DNA of 64,000 nt from Nectonema munidae (GCA_030549495.1 JAUIRK010000772.1:1-64000); one strand, 5' to 3'. Positions 12,208-23,396 are shown, numbered from the stretch's first letter. The notes: generated from the sequence alone by a model not told the origin. Numbers and translations: made by a program.

Positions 12208-13982
12208 AAAATTATTCTTTGCAATAAATTTTATATTTAAATATTTGTCATTTTTACAGCTTTTTTTCAATTCTTGCATGGTTTTAATAGCTCTTTCAGC
12301 AATAATGTTCGTTCGAGGTATATCAACATACAAGTTTTCTTTTACCCACTGTTTTTTGAAGCATTTCTCAGCTGTAGTGCATTTTGTATTTTGAATTGAT
12401 TTGTGAAGCTTGTCATAGACTCTATCGTTGTATTTTTGGTCTGAAAACTAAACTTCCTGCCGTTTATAAGCAATAAAACAAGCTGAATTTTCTAGTGCGT
12501 CTCTATTTTCAGGTAAAAGAAAATATGCTATCAAAACGAAAATTGCTCTAGAGTTCAATCGAGCACTTTGAACAACAGGTAAAGTTTTCCATTCTATCAT
12601 TGGAAATTTCCCAGTCTCTTTATAAAATCTAAACGCAGAACATAAAACATAAAGAAACCTAAAATCATCCCTCCAACCAAGATTCTCCAAATTTGGCATT
12701 TTAGTTTTCGCAGTATTCAATTTTTTAAGGCTCTCATAATTTCTTTTAACTTTTTCCACAAAATCATAATTTATATTCGGACTAGTTGTTTTATTTTTGA
12801 AGTTAAAGTCTAAAACATGTCTTAATATTCTGTCCAAAACATGATGTTGACATCCGATGTATTGAGGCTTTGAAAGTTTCATATTCTGCATTTCCTTTTG
12901 TAACTGAGAAACAACTCCTTTCCAACAACCAGTATTTGCACGGTAGTGTCTGATATAATCATTTTAATCGAAGTCCAAACATTATTTTCATCAAGAATTT
13001 TTTTATTCCTTTAAATATGCTCTCGGCCGAACCGTCTTGACATTTAAAGACACCCAAATTTATTTTGAAGTTTTTGCCTTGTAAACATACAACTTGACAT
13101 TCTTCTCCATAATTCACATTTTCTTTTACATTAAAAATTCGTTTACCATCAAAGTGTAAACAGAAGGTATTTTCTTTCTGTAGAAACTCTCTTAACTTCA
13201 AAACTTGTGTCTGCCCATATTTAATCATACCTCTAAATATCCCAGATTGAATAGGAGTTGGTAATTTAATTCCTTCTTGAGATAGACTATTGCAAATGTT
13301 AGCAGCTTTTCTAGTTGAAATAGACAATTTGGTAACTAATTTAACGGAATGAGCAGTAGAGTTATTTTTCCTCCTGTCACTTTGATCTATTAAAAAATCT
13401 TCATCGTTTACGTCAGATTCTGATGTTGTTGAGTCTGACATTTCGTATTCCATCAAATATTCCTGCTCATTTCTGATATAACGCTGTCTTTTGGAAGGAT
13501 GGATTGAAGAGCACGCAACTTTATTTGATACGTAGCCAATTTTTCCTTTAGATTCTATTTGTTTTTGATAAAATATTCTATCCTCCATACAAAGCTATGA
13601 GCCTTCTTTTTTTGTAATATCAAATATATCATTCAATTCCTTTTCTTTTTTTGGGTTTTTTTCTATTTTTTTCGTACATCTTTATTAACTTTTCCACTCT
13701 CACTTCCACTGCTTGCTCACTCAAAATAGGAAAACTCATTTTTTGCCATAATTTTATCAACTCGTGTGTCAGAATTTTAATTCGAATTTTCTTGACCTTT
13801 TCTTTTTTAAACAAAAAAACAAAAAGTCCAAGAACATCTTTAGCTTTTGGCAATCTTGTAAACGTTGAAAAATTTTCTATTCTCGGTAGAATTCTTAATT
13901 GAACCCCCTTGCCAACAGGTAAGTTTTTCAGCCAAGTTTTTGAATTTTTTAAAACAGCTTTACTTGATTTAAAGTCGGCCAT
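12208..13982 (-). pseudogene. Divergent hAT-like transposase, copy 1
   Basis: Three long minus-strand frames (13982-13629, 13588-12959, 12891-12448) plus a C-terminal frame to 12208 make one decayed protein of about 550 residues. Order: a basic N-terminal region with ELIKLWQKMSFPIL; SIHPSKRQR; LHFDGKRI; VVCLQG; SDTT; GCQHHVLDRILRHV; GWRDDFRFLYVLC; ARLNSRAI; and IPRTNIIAERAIKTMQEL near the end. The C-x2-H...L and ARxNSRA blocks and the ERAIKTM tail resemble, by position, the CxxH, RW and ERxFS signatures of hAT transposases, but sequence similarity is low. Inverted ends with core TTCCCGCA occur near 12110-12125 and 14125-14145. About three frame breaks. Same family as 28637-30270. Superfamily placement is inference. 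Confidence 0.7.
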
Positions 13983-14179
13983 TTAAAAGAGAAAATTTAA
14001 AGTCAATTTTTTTAACTAGAATAATCTAAAAATAAAAAAAAATTAGAAAACTTATTTTAAATATTCCTAAAATAAAAAAGCGATTTTTTTATTGAAACTA
14101 GAATCGTTGAAACTTCAAATGCATGCTTGCGGGAAGTTTTTTCTAAAAAAATATGAAAATTAGGTTAGATTCATGTTAA

Positions 14180-15170
14180 TACTTTATAAATTCATCGATT
14201 TGTAATACAGGAAATAAAAAATTAAAAAAAAAATTTTTTCAGTCATATACCTAATATCCATCTATCCAACCTATCTATAGTACCAATTCTTCGAAGGTCC
14301 ATAACTCTTAAAGTGGGTTATCAATCTGCGTAAATTATATAACATTCAAAGTGTTGAATTAAGATGGCTTATCTTAGCGTAGTTTTATTGAAAAATATTA
14401 GGTAGTTTCGAAATAATTTGGGATTTATTTAAATAATGTCCATAAGTATCTTTATTTGCACTTGACCAACTCATCAGTTACCATTGTAGATTACATGATG
14501 AATGTTCAGAGAGTTAATATTGATATTAAAATACGCAAAATTTTCATGCATGTTTACCAATGGTATCTTTGGTCGTACATTGTTGACATTCAAGGTATAA
14601 TTGGCGCATCGCTAAAAAACCACTTTATTATGAAAAGGATTACAGCCTGCGTTCATCTACCTTTTTACCGAGTTGCTATTATCGGGCATAGCATAAAATG
14701 ATTCAAGGCTTAAATTAAACAATTTCGCTCATATTAAGTCGAAACATGGCGTGTGATATGTCAAAAATTTGAAAAATTATATACTGAATTGGAATATGCA
14801 AACCATTTTTTGAAAAATGTTTTAATCTATTTCAACATCGAATATTGACTAAAACATTATTTCCAGCAATTTTAAAATCAAGCCTTAAAAAATAGAGGTT
14901 AACATCACTGCGTTACTCTACCATTTTCATTTGTAGAGAAGGCTCAATCAGCATATCGGTAGCAAAGATAAAATTTTTAAATCAGTGATACTATTATTAT
15001 ATTGGTGTGATAACTGTTTATTTTATCCATGTACTTTGATTTTTTTGCAAAAATATTTAAAAATGACAAGTACCGATTTATTAAAATTATATATAAACTG
15101 TATATGTATTATTTCTTATATAGAATTTTTATAAATTTTCTTATATAGCTTTTTATTAAAAAGACTAGAT
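14180..15170. other. Non-genic AT-rich stretch
   Basis: Only a chance 81-codon frame (14456-14701) is open here, with no domain or repeat of note. Confidence 0.4.
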
Positions 15171-15175
15171 ATATT

Positions 15176-15425
15176 AAAATAAATCTAGGCCCAATCTTTT
15201 ATTGTGAAAAACGCCGGTTATAAAAAATATTTTTTGTATTCAGCGTTTTTAGGTTGCAAAGCTTTTAAATATGTCAACAATGATTTAATAAGTGGAATCT
15301 CGGTTTAATGAGGTATTGATCATATAAGTATGTATTTGTGTTCCACGGTGCTATTTTTTTTTTATAATTTGCAAGCCTAAAATTTTCCTTTTTATTAGTA
15401 TACTGAGGCTCATTCATTTAGCCGT
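15176..15425 (+). repeat. Direct repeat, left copy (partner at 17217-17446)
   Basis: Both copies begin AAATAAATCTAGGCCCAATC and end CTGAGGCTCATTCATTTAGC. The right-hand 150 bp are nearly identical, while the middle of the two copies differs. Imperfect inverted ends (TAAAT...GCC) hint at a small transposon family, but no target duplication was found. Confidence 0.8.
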
Positions 15426-15453
15426 AAAATTATATTTGCAGACCTTAGCTTGG

Positions 15454-15666
15454 TCAACCCTGAGATAAATGTTGCATACCCCAAGGTTTAGTAGAAGAAT
15501 CGGGTAGAACTTCAGAGTTTTCTTTGGGGAAAGGATCTATATTTTCGCTGGGCTCGCTTTTGCCATTAACTCCCATTTCGTGAAGAGACGTTCGCTTCTT
15601 GTGTGACAAAATTGGAGCATTGGCTTCATAGTCAATCTTTAAAGGAGTCGAACTGACCGCTTCTTT
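15454..15666 (-). CDS. 3'-terminal host exon, hydrophilic C-terminus (unknown protein)
   Basis: A minus-strand open frame of 70 codons without an internal Met start, ending at TGA (15454-15456). The peptide starts KEAVSSTPLKIDYEANAPIL, contains SHKKRTSLHEMG and ends STKPWGMQHLSQG. Codon choice is balanced and GC is clearly above the neighbourhood, the mark of a conserved host exon. A splice acceptor is available just upstream (TTTTATAAG or TTTTATAAGAG). The peptide is polar, Ser/Glu/Lys-rich and probably a disordered tail. Exons at 16.0-18.0 kb on the same strand may belong to the same gene, but the junction could not be fixed by phase. No family recognised. Confidence 0.6.
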   Translation of the reverse strand, partial: KEAVSSTPLKIDYEANAPILSHKKRTSLHEMGVNGKSEPSENIDPFPKENSEVLPDSSTKPWGMQHLSQG

Positions 15667-16020
15667 CTCTTATAAAATACAAAACAAGTATGCAGTTAAG
15701 CTTGGGAAAAATATACTTTCCATATTTTATTTGTTTCTAATGATGTAAAAGCTTTGAAGGGTCCTAAATTTAAGATTTCAAAGAAGTATATTTAATTAGC
15801 ATATATTTTCGACTAGAAATGTTTTTCAAGAAATTACCAGCTTCGAATTATTTACGGATTTCAAGGAAAAATGATTACCTAGAATACATTATACTATTTA
15901 TGAAAATTCAATACTGCTATTATATTATCTGGCCAAAAATGAATATCTGTATATACGCAATTAAAAATGTTAAAAATAGAGAGATCGAATTTAGTTAAAA
16001 ACTACAAAATTTTAAACTTT

Positions 16021-16225
16021 TCAAGTAAATTCAATGAATGGAATTTTATATGGGCAAATTTTCACAAAAAAAATCATCTTAGGAAAAAGCTTAAAATTTA
16101 TATTTTGAATAAAAATATTGAGATGCGAATACGAAAATAAAATAAAGTGAAATTCGCGTGTCCTTGCTTGAGATGCGTTTTTCTCGACAATGCCAAGTGA
16201 AAGATTCAAGCTGAGTTTGTCTAGT
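16021..16225 (-). CDS. Possible downstream exon of the 16.3-18.0 kb host gene
   Basis: If the exon at 16293-16395 ends at GTATAA, an intron of 67 bp would follow. It contains a good branch-point-like CTAAC and a pyrimidine-rich GTTTACCTTTAGTCTAG acceptor. The next exon, from 16225, stays in phase and reads LDKLSLNLSLGIVEKNASQA before turning AT-rich. Where it ends is unclear, and the listed end is simply where the frame closes. Supported by splice signals only. Confidence 0.3.
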
Positions 16226-16292
16226 CTAGACTAAAGGTAAACACGTTTTTATGCAAGTTAGTTTCATTGTTTCATGATTAATCATTTTATAC

Positions 16293-16395
16293 TGAACACT
16301 CTGAAGGGAAGATAAGAGGGGTGCTGATTCATTTTGCATCATGGAAAATAATAAGTTATTTAACAAAGCAAACAAAGTTATCCTTCTAAAAGCTC
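16293..16395 (-). CDS. Host exon, unknown protein (exon B)
   Basis: The acceptor TTACTTTTATGCAG is strong. The exon opens with GA, which completes the AGA codon left split by the preceding exon (17827-17995). The joined peptide continues RAFRRITLFALLNNLLFSMM and then QNESAPLLSSLQSVQ. A donor GTATAA follows at 16292. Phase match between the two exons is the main support. The sequence looks like a helical, alpha-solenoid-type protein, but I do not recognise it. Confidence 0.6.
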
Positions 16396-16399
16396 CTGC

Positions 16400-17215
16400 A
16401 TAAAAGTAAGGAAGAAATTTGTGCACAGCATAGAAGAGAATGGCATCGTAATATTTCAAAAAGCTTGCTCAATGAAACTATATAGACTAGCGGACAACGT
16501 AAGGCTTTAATCGAAGAAGTAAATGAAGACTCCTCAACCCTACATAGGAAAATTGTTATGTTAAATTGGAAGAACTACATCCCTCCAAAATGTTGTCATA
16601 TTCCAAATTTAACGTGATCTTATTTGACTAAGGAAGTATTTAATTATGGGGTAATATGGAGCACAGGTGCGCTAAACAAATATAATGTTATTTATTTGAA
16701 AAATTTTTATTTATATATTTTCTAGTTCTTCCTTACTTTATTTTTACTCAAATCCGTTGAATTTTCAATTATTCTTCTAAAATGTCGTCAAGGAATTAAA
16801 GTTCAGTAAAACCTCAATAATGATGAATCTTATAGAACCGTGCCGAGGTGACAATAGAAAAGTGTCCTCACTATCAGGGCTAACTGTCAAATGTAGATTC
16901 AAATTGCTATTCAGATAAACATACTGAACTGATACAGGTTTACCACTGTGTAGAGTAGTGTATTCTAAAACACCACATGTCAACGGATGAGCCCCGTTTA
17001 CTCATCCCAGCCATGCCAAGATTCTAATGGGTATTATTTGAAAAAATATATATAGAAACCGGGCACAATTAGGTTGTTTTTTGGAATCTTCGAAAAAAAG
17101 CGCTAAATGTCATGTTTTTCGAAAATATGTTTTTGTCTTATTTATAATTATTTCTCATTCATTTGAAACCATGTTTTTCCGCGTTCTGTTAAAAATATAT
17201 AATCCACCTTACATA
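16400..17215. other. Intron sequence, no feature seen
   Basis: Presumed part of the intron between the exons at 16293-16395 and 17827-17995. Short open frames here lack coding texture. Confidence 0.4.
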
Positions 17216-17216
17216 A

Positions 17217-17446
17217 AATAAATCTAGGCCCAATCTTTTATTTAAAAATTATAAAAAAAATTTTTTTTTTTTTTTTTTTTTTGTTTAAATTTTAAAAACA
17301 ACAATGATTTAATAAGTGGAATCTCGGTTTAATGAGGTATTGATCATATAAGTATGTATTTGTGTATCCACGGTGCTATTTTTTTTTATAATTTGCAAGC
17401 CTAAAATTTTCCTCTTTATTAGTATACTGAGGCTCATTCATTTAGC
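17217..17446 (+). repeat. Direct repeat, right copy (partner at 15176-15425)
   Basis: Near-identical to 15275-15425 over its right part, with a T-tract of about 22 replacing the middle of the other copy. It lies in the presumed intron between exons A and B. Confidence 0.8.
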
Positions 17447-17826
17447 ATACACGAAATTTTGAAGTTAAAAAAGTCATCATACTAATACATCATTCAGTTT
17501 TGAATGTAGATTTCTAAATCTATTTAACATGAAATCTAAGCAGAGGTTTTGATGTATAGTAAATAGTATGTATATATATCAATTGGGATTGTAACTAGTT
17601 GATTGAAGCGTCTTCTTACTTTTCATCAAGAGTTATTCTATTTCAAATATTCTAATCATAATTCGAAAGCAAGGAAGATTTATTAGATTCATTTCTGGAA
17701 TCATTTTTTCAACAAAAAAAGCAGTCTTATAGTATTTTCTGAAATGTATACGCACAACGGCAAACTTATTCTCGCAAACATTGAATAGAATAGGAATAGG
17801 GCAAAAGGATTAAAATCGCGCCTTAC

Positions 17827-17995
17827 TATCGTTAGAAGAAGGAGTTGGAAGCAAGCTTTCTTTGTTGTTACCCTTTACAAAGTTGAAATCAAGAAAATGT
17901 GGAAATATGCTGGAAAGAGGTTTAAATTGATCAATAGAATGAAATAGTTGAGAAACGGCGAAAGGTAACTTCATCTCATTCAACTCAAGCTCTGG
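17827..17995 (-). CDS. Host exon, unknown protein (exon A)
   Basis: 169 nt, flanked by an acceptor (TTTATCTGATTAAG) and a donor GTAAGG. It encodes 56 codons plus one base: PELELNEMKLPFAVSQLF, then HSIDQFKPLSSIFPHFLDFN, ending TPSSND. The leftover A joins GA of exon B to give Arg, so the two exons share phase. Amphipathic leucine/phenylalanine spacing suggests helical repeats. No catalytic motif or membrane segment is visible. The exon sits in otherwise very AT-rich DNA, which makes chance unlikely. Confidence 0.65.
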
Positions 17996-18873
17996 CTTAA
18001 TCAGATAAACAAAAAATAATAGAGGATATGAGGAGGCATAAGTGCATTTCAAATCTTAAAATCAAAAATCTATAATCTTTTCATTTTTTTCTTCCCGAAT
18101 CAAAAAATATTTTGATTATTTGCCAATATGCTCTATTAAACATATTTTATCATTTATTTTGATAGCATTGGAAAATCCCAATAAATATCATATTTATTTA
18201 GTCACATGTGGATGGGAGTATTATTCAAAAGTTAAAAAACTTTTTTATGTAAGCACTATTTCTTGAGTTTGCTCAAATTTATAAATCAAGTTAAAAGTTT
18301 AATATTAGCCCTATCTTAGAAAAATTGTTTTTTAATAGAAAACGCTAAGGAGTACATTTTACTCATATTTGGGGATAATAATAATACATACATATGGGTT
18401 GGCTGTATACGAAAATAGAACAAAACCTTATGAAAACATTCAGAAATCTTAATTTTTTAAAAAAATAATAGAATGTATTTGAATAATTTTAACTATTTTG
18501 TATAAGGTATAATTCTTTTTATACTTTTTATCCTTCAAAAAACCTAAATCTCAAAATCTTTTGGAGATCTTAGTTTTTCAGAGATGAAAAATAATTTCAT
18601 TGTATTACATTTTCAACCCTTTCGACTATAGAATAAAATAAAAATCTTGTGTTCAAGTTTACATAAAAATTCATTAAAAAAGATAAGCAGACGATTAAAA
18701 ACGTTCTTTTTAACCCTTCATGGGCGATTTATAAAAATGAATCGTTATTTCTTGTATTCATAACAAATTTTAGAGTTAAATTGAAAGTTTCCAGGAAATG
18801 AAATAGGAAAATGAGAAAATATCTAAAAAAAAGTTCTTAAGATTAATAATATATCTAGATGATAATAATCATA

Positions 18874-18927
18874 TCATATTGTAATATTAAGGCACTGCGC
18901 GCCGATTTTACAGGAACAGATCCTCAC
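18874..18927 (-). CDS. Possible tiny 3'-terminal exon, Cys-containing
   Basis: On the minus strand a strong acceptor (TATTTTTTTTCAG) is followed by 17 codons, VRICSCKIGAQCLNITI, and a stop. GC content is higher than around it. No partner exon was found, so this rests on one splice site and a short peptide. Confidence 0.2.
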   Translation of the reverse strand: MRICSCKIGAQCLNITI

Positions 18928-18939
18928 CTGAAAAAAAAT

Positions 18940-19884
18940 ACTACGTTTACTACATATCAATAAAATAAAACCAGGTACATATAGATCCCTCTTTTAAGGC
19001 ATAGCTCTTTTTTGTGATTCGCTTTGAAACTAGGCCATAACATCCTTTTCACATTGTAATTTATGCCTTGAGTTCATGATTATAGCTGGTAGATACCCTC
19101 AAATACTAAAATTTGATGTTTCTCTGCCAGTACAGGGTGAGCAGTTTTAAATGTGGGTACCGCAATTGATAGTTTTCTATTAGCCTTACAGGCTTACCCA
19201 CTTGGCAAGGTACACTACTATAGAACGAAATAAACATGAGATACCTGTGATCATTTATTGATAGCTTTGACAAAATAAATGAAATATTGAAATTTTTTCA
19301 ATTTATGCACAAAATTCTTTGAAGTGGAATAATTTTAGATAGGACAAACCTGCATTTAAGGCACTAAAGTAAACCTAAGGTCGCCTAAGCTCAAACAGGA
19401 TTACTTGGGAAAATTTAAACTGGTCGTTATAGCCACGTTTTTAGATAAAGTTTAAATGTATATCAATGCAGTGGCGTTTTCAAAGGGGAGGAGAGGGGTA
19501 GCATTGGGCCATACCACACCCCTCACTCTCCTTAAAATAAAGTATCGATCCCTCGCCCCAAAAAATTTTCTGAATACCCCAGAGTAATTAGGGTATATCT
19601 GAAACTTTGTTCTACGAACTAGTTTTTCCAACAAATTTTAACTCAGCTCACGAACTGTTAGTCGGTCAAATCATGCACTGGGCCTTTTTAGAACAAAAAT
19701 AGTGTATATTTTAATTATACCAAGTTAATAATTTACATATTATATATACTTCTGATTATAATTTATCACCAAAATAAGAAAAACCTTCTCGGTTCACAAA
19801 CATTTCGACTAATGAACGGTTTTATGGATCGAATAAAGTTAACCAACCAAAGTTACTCTGTACTTTAAATTGATATACACTATA
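18940..19884. other. Non-genic stretch with one orphan hAT end
   Basis: At 19469 the sequence CAGTGGCGTTTTCAAAGGGG looks like a hAT terminus followed by a C/G-rich tract to about 19560. No matching right end was found. The rest shows nothing. Confidence 0.4.
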
Positions 19885-21920
19885 CAGTAAACCCGGTCTA
19901 ATACGACTGACTTTTTTACAGACTCTACAGGTCGTATGTAACAGTGGAGGTTGACAAAGTAACCATGAAATTAGAATCACACGAGAACGATTTATTTTTG
20001 TAATGATTCATCAACTTTAACTTATTTATTTAAGAAATCATCTAAACTGGTTCGCTTCGAGAAAATCTCTGATTTTCTAAATCTTTAGATTTTGTTATTT
20101 TTTGTAAAGAAGACATTTACAAAGTCTCTTAAATAAAAAAAATTTTCAATAGTCTCTTTAACGTGATTGACTATTCGCTCACTTGACTCGCTTACTTCAT
20201 CATTTTCATCAAACTCTCCAGAAAGCTTTGGCATATTATTATTTGTAGTTTCAACTGAAATGAAATCTTTGTCATCAGTGAAAATCATAGCAAATTCGTC
20301 AAACGTAATAAAATCTTCCCGTTTGACACGTTTTTAATAAAACAAAACATTCTATAGGAACTACATCTATATTCTCAGACTGATTGGATATCGTACTGAC
20401 TAAAACAACATTTGTTGAAACAATTAGAAATTGTGTTTGGTTTCACAAAATCCCATGAACTTTTTATCCAGATTATCGCATTCAAAATAATAATCCTTTC
20501 AGAAACATCGTTAGCATCTTTAATTTCATCTATTCTCATAATCACATGTTTCAACAAAGTTTACTCGATAAAAATATTAAGTTTTTAATGATACTCATAT
20601 TCAATAGTTGGGTGATAGGTCGTATTAGGTGGTAAGTAGGTAATTTCAATGTTTGAGAGATTTTCAAGGGTATGTGCAGTGCAATTGTAAACAACAAGAG
20701 GATAAAACGGGTTTGCCATATCATTTGATAGTTTAAATAGACAACCATTCAGAAAAAATTTCGCTGCTTATCCATGCTTTGCTATTTGCAAAGTATTTGA
20801 CAGGCAAAGATGACAATGCTTTGTTTGTGAAACATCTTGGATTCTTACTTGAAAAAGAAACTAAAGGAGACAACTTTTCTCCAAAAGCACGGCAACACAA
20901 TAAGACAGTTACGGGAGATTTAGATCTTTTGCAATTTTTACAAATTTCATTTTTAAGAAGCATAGATCTAGAAGGCAGAACTTTATAAAATAACCCAGTC
21001 TCATCAGCATTGAATGTTTTTTAACTTCTACAAATTAAGGATATTTTTTGAAACAATTCCTTAACAACTTTAATCAAATGACAAAGATTCTCCATGTAAA
21101 TTAGGAAGATTAATAATGGTGTCTTTTTAAAAAACATTGTAGCCAAACATTAGAGATATTAAAATTTTGAATGGATAAATTCTTCACTAATGTATTTTGC
21201 TCTTTCTTGCATGAATATTCCAGATATTGGAATCTTTTTCGCCCTCATACTAGAGAACCTTTTAAATCCATTATCATTTATTTCTTTATTTGGGCATGCC
21301 TTAAAGTTCCAAAGTTTACATTTCGAGTGGATATGATCATTCTACACTTGCTCTTTCCTATGCCAAAATTTTTAGCTATTTTATGGCATGGAACACAAAA
21401 TCTATTTTTAGCAATAACTTCATTTTTTGTTTGAAATTAGAGTGAATGCGTGTTTTACAAATTTTCATTTTCTAAAATAAAAAATACAATTTTTTACTCT
21501 TTTAATTCCTTGTAAATTTTTCAAAATTAAATACTTATATATCTTAACTTCAAAAAATAATAAATGAAATCTAGAATGAAAAAAATTGTTAATTTATTTC
21601 CAAAATAATTTAAAATACTCGAATAAAATCTCTATAAAAATTAAATATCCAATAAAAAGACTCTTCATTACGTCAAATATATAATTTTTTGAATCTTTAT
21701 AAATAAAGTATTAATTACTTGAAAAAGTAGATATTTTAACTTTTAGATTATTAAAAAATATGAAATAAAAATTAGTCGTATATCGCATTTAGGAGGTACG
21801 TTATATAAAGGTTCAAATTATATCTAATTATGTTATTTAATTTTCATGGCTCAATTTTTGAGGCGTTTCTTGAAGGGAGTCGTTATTTAAAGTGAATGTT
21901 ATTATAGACAGCTTTTACTG
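19885..21920 (-). mobile_element. Tigger/pogo element with TA target duplication
   Basis: Ends CAGTAAACCCGGTCTA (19885) and the reverse complement of the right end CAGTAAAAGCTGTCTA match at 12 of 16 positions, and both sides are flanked by TA. Length is about 2.0 kb. It encodes a decayed transposase on the minus strand. The right end lies only 29 bp from the stop codon of the Cys-rich host gene at 21950. Confidence 0.88.
20085..20990 (-). pseudogene. Tigger/pogo DDE transposase relic
   Basis: Successive minus frames read SPVTVLLCCRAFGEKLSPLV, NPRCFTNKALSSLPVKYFAN, SKAWISSEIFSEWL (20963-20740), a block around THLENLSNIE-like and TYLPPNTT (about 20640), then LLKHVIMRIDEIKDANDVSE (20557-20490) and WDFVKPNTISNCFNKC. 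These are the central and C-terminal blocks of Tigger transposases. The helix-turn-helix N-terminus is not seen, and at least three frame breaks occur. The tail (20288-20085) is acidic, as in the family. Confidence 0.88.
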
Positions 21921-21949
21921 TATTAATTAAGTAGAAACAAAATATAAAA

Positions 21950-22020
21950 TTAAATTACTCGTGTGCAATTACCGGAACAGTACTTGACCTTTGAATTTGC
22001 TCTATTTTTTTCAGAGCATT
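21950..22020 (-). CDS. Last exon of a small Cys-rich host protein
   Basis: 71 nt: an acceptor (TACATTATTTTTTAG), then AA to complete a split codon, 22 codons and a TAA at 21950-21952. Peptide: CSEKNRANSKVKYCSGNCTR then VI. It joins in phase to 22083-22152 to give a Glu at the junction. Together the two exons hold three CX3C motifs (CTTIC, CKIEC, CSGNC) separated by 10 and 12 residues, an unusually regular disulphide-type pattern. Secretion is inferred from the cysteines; the signal peptide exon was not found. No known family recognised. Confidence 0.6.
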
Positions 22021-22082
22021 CTAAAAAATAATGTAAATTATAAAGCTGATAAATAATACATAAAAATGAATAATAGAATTAC

Positions 22083-22152
22083 CAATTTTACATGCAGGCT
22101 TATTTGTCTTGGCATCAGGAGGACAAATTGTAGTACAATTTTTTACTAAATA
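22083..22152 (-). CDS. Penultimate exon of the Cys-rich host protein
   Basis: 70 nt bounded by an acceptor (CTGTTTTTATTTTTAG) and a donor GTAATTC. It encodes YLVKNCTTICPPDAKTNKPA then CKI plus one base. The intron to the last exon is 62 bp, a normal short arthropod intron, and the phase-1 junction is consistent. GC content stands out from the AT-rich surroundings. Upstream exons were not identified; they may lie beyond the hAT MITE at 22446. Confidence 0.6.
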
Positions 22153-22445
22153 CTAAAAATAAAAACAGATTTTATAAGAGGAAAATTTATAATGAATAAA
22201 TACTATATCTAAGATGATAGAGTTAATAAAAATCAATAAGGAATCAGTGAACTATTAAAAATTCATACATAGGCATTTATTTCGAATGGGGGTTGGATTT
22301 TTTAAGTATTTAAAGTCGGAGTGCGATTTTTGTAAGTAGTTGGAGTCGAATATTTTTCCTCCAAACCCAGATTGTGACATATGATACGGTTAAGGATTTG
22401 TTAATGATGAAATTTGCAATGTCGTAACTATGACGGTATATGTAC

Positions 22446-23034
22446 CAGGGTTGCGGAGTCGAAGGTTTCAGCTGGGAGTCGGAGTTCTAAGAGTCGGAGT
22501 CAAAGCCGGAATTTTTTATCTGACTCCGACTCCTTTTGCAATAAAATTATTTTTTTAACATGATTTCCCTGTTTGGTTTTACCAGTTACACAATTTTGCA
22601 GCTTTTGTTTTTATTTTTGGAGGCAATAGTGAGTATGTGCAGTGTGTATGCACACTAAGTGGTCTCTCCAAATGGAAACAAAAAACAATCCATCAATAAT
22701 AAAAAAAGAAGAAAAATACACAATACTGACAAGTCGTTGTCAGTCTGTGTAAATGTGTCTGTGGCCATGTATTTGTAGTTGTTTCGTGTAAGGAGAGTGA
22801 AACTATATATATTAGGAGCTTGGTAAAGCTCCGGAGGCATTTAAAAATTTCAATTGAGTAGTCTATAAGTTCTTTAATTATGAATAAAGCCTTTTTTTTA
22901 ATGTTTACAAATAAGAAATTTGTATAGATTTAGCTTTAACCTTGTTAAATAATAGATTTCTACATAGGGATCAATGAGTTAAGGAGTTGGCATTCTAGGA
23001 GTAGGATCTTATACCATCCGACTCCGCAACCCTG
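22446..23034. mobile_element. 589-bp non-autonomous hAT element with 8-bp TSD
   Basis: Perfect 16-bp inverted ends CAGGGTTGCGGAGTCG / CGACTCCGCAACCCTG, and a perfect flanking duplication ATATGTAC (22438-22445 and 23035-23042). Near the left end GTCGGAG-type motifs recur several times and are partly inverted (GACTCCGACTCC at about 22521). No coding capacity. Confidence 0.94.
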
Positions 23035-23396
23035 ATATGTACCGACGAAGCTGGAACATGGTTTGGAAAAAAATTATATTTTAAGCTTAAAATAAGATTT
23101 GTTTTTTCTTGCCATTAAAATATTCTAAATTGGAAAAAAATTCTTAAACACAAGTGTAATAGATGGAAAGCTTTTCGAGCATTCAGATTCTTTATTTACA
23201 CATAAAATGTTGGTTATCACATCCATCGAGGCTATATGACAGACGCAGTTTTTGTTTAGTTGCTCGGAGCGCTCTACGCTAAAATTCGTCAGTTATGTTT
23301 TATATAATAAGGGAATGAAACACACAGATTTACATAAATAAAGGTCTCGCCAAACTTGTTAAAAAGTTATACTATTTACTTATCGAAATTTAAATA

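Noticed and set aside
16293-17995. Assignment to UNC80, UNC79 or HID1
   Set aside because: Only a few residues (such as FRRxxLxALL) resemble UNC80 from memory and the rest does not; no name given.
22083-22152. Kazal, ShK or EGF domain for the Cys-rich exons
   Set aside because: Cysteine spacing (CX3C x10 CX3C x12 CX3C) does not fit any of these patterns.
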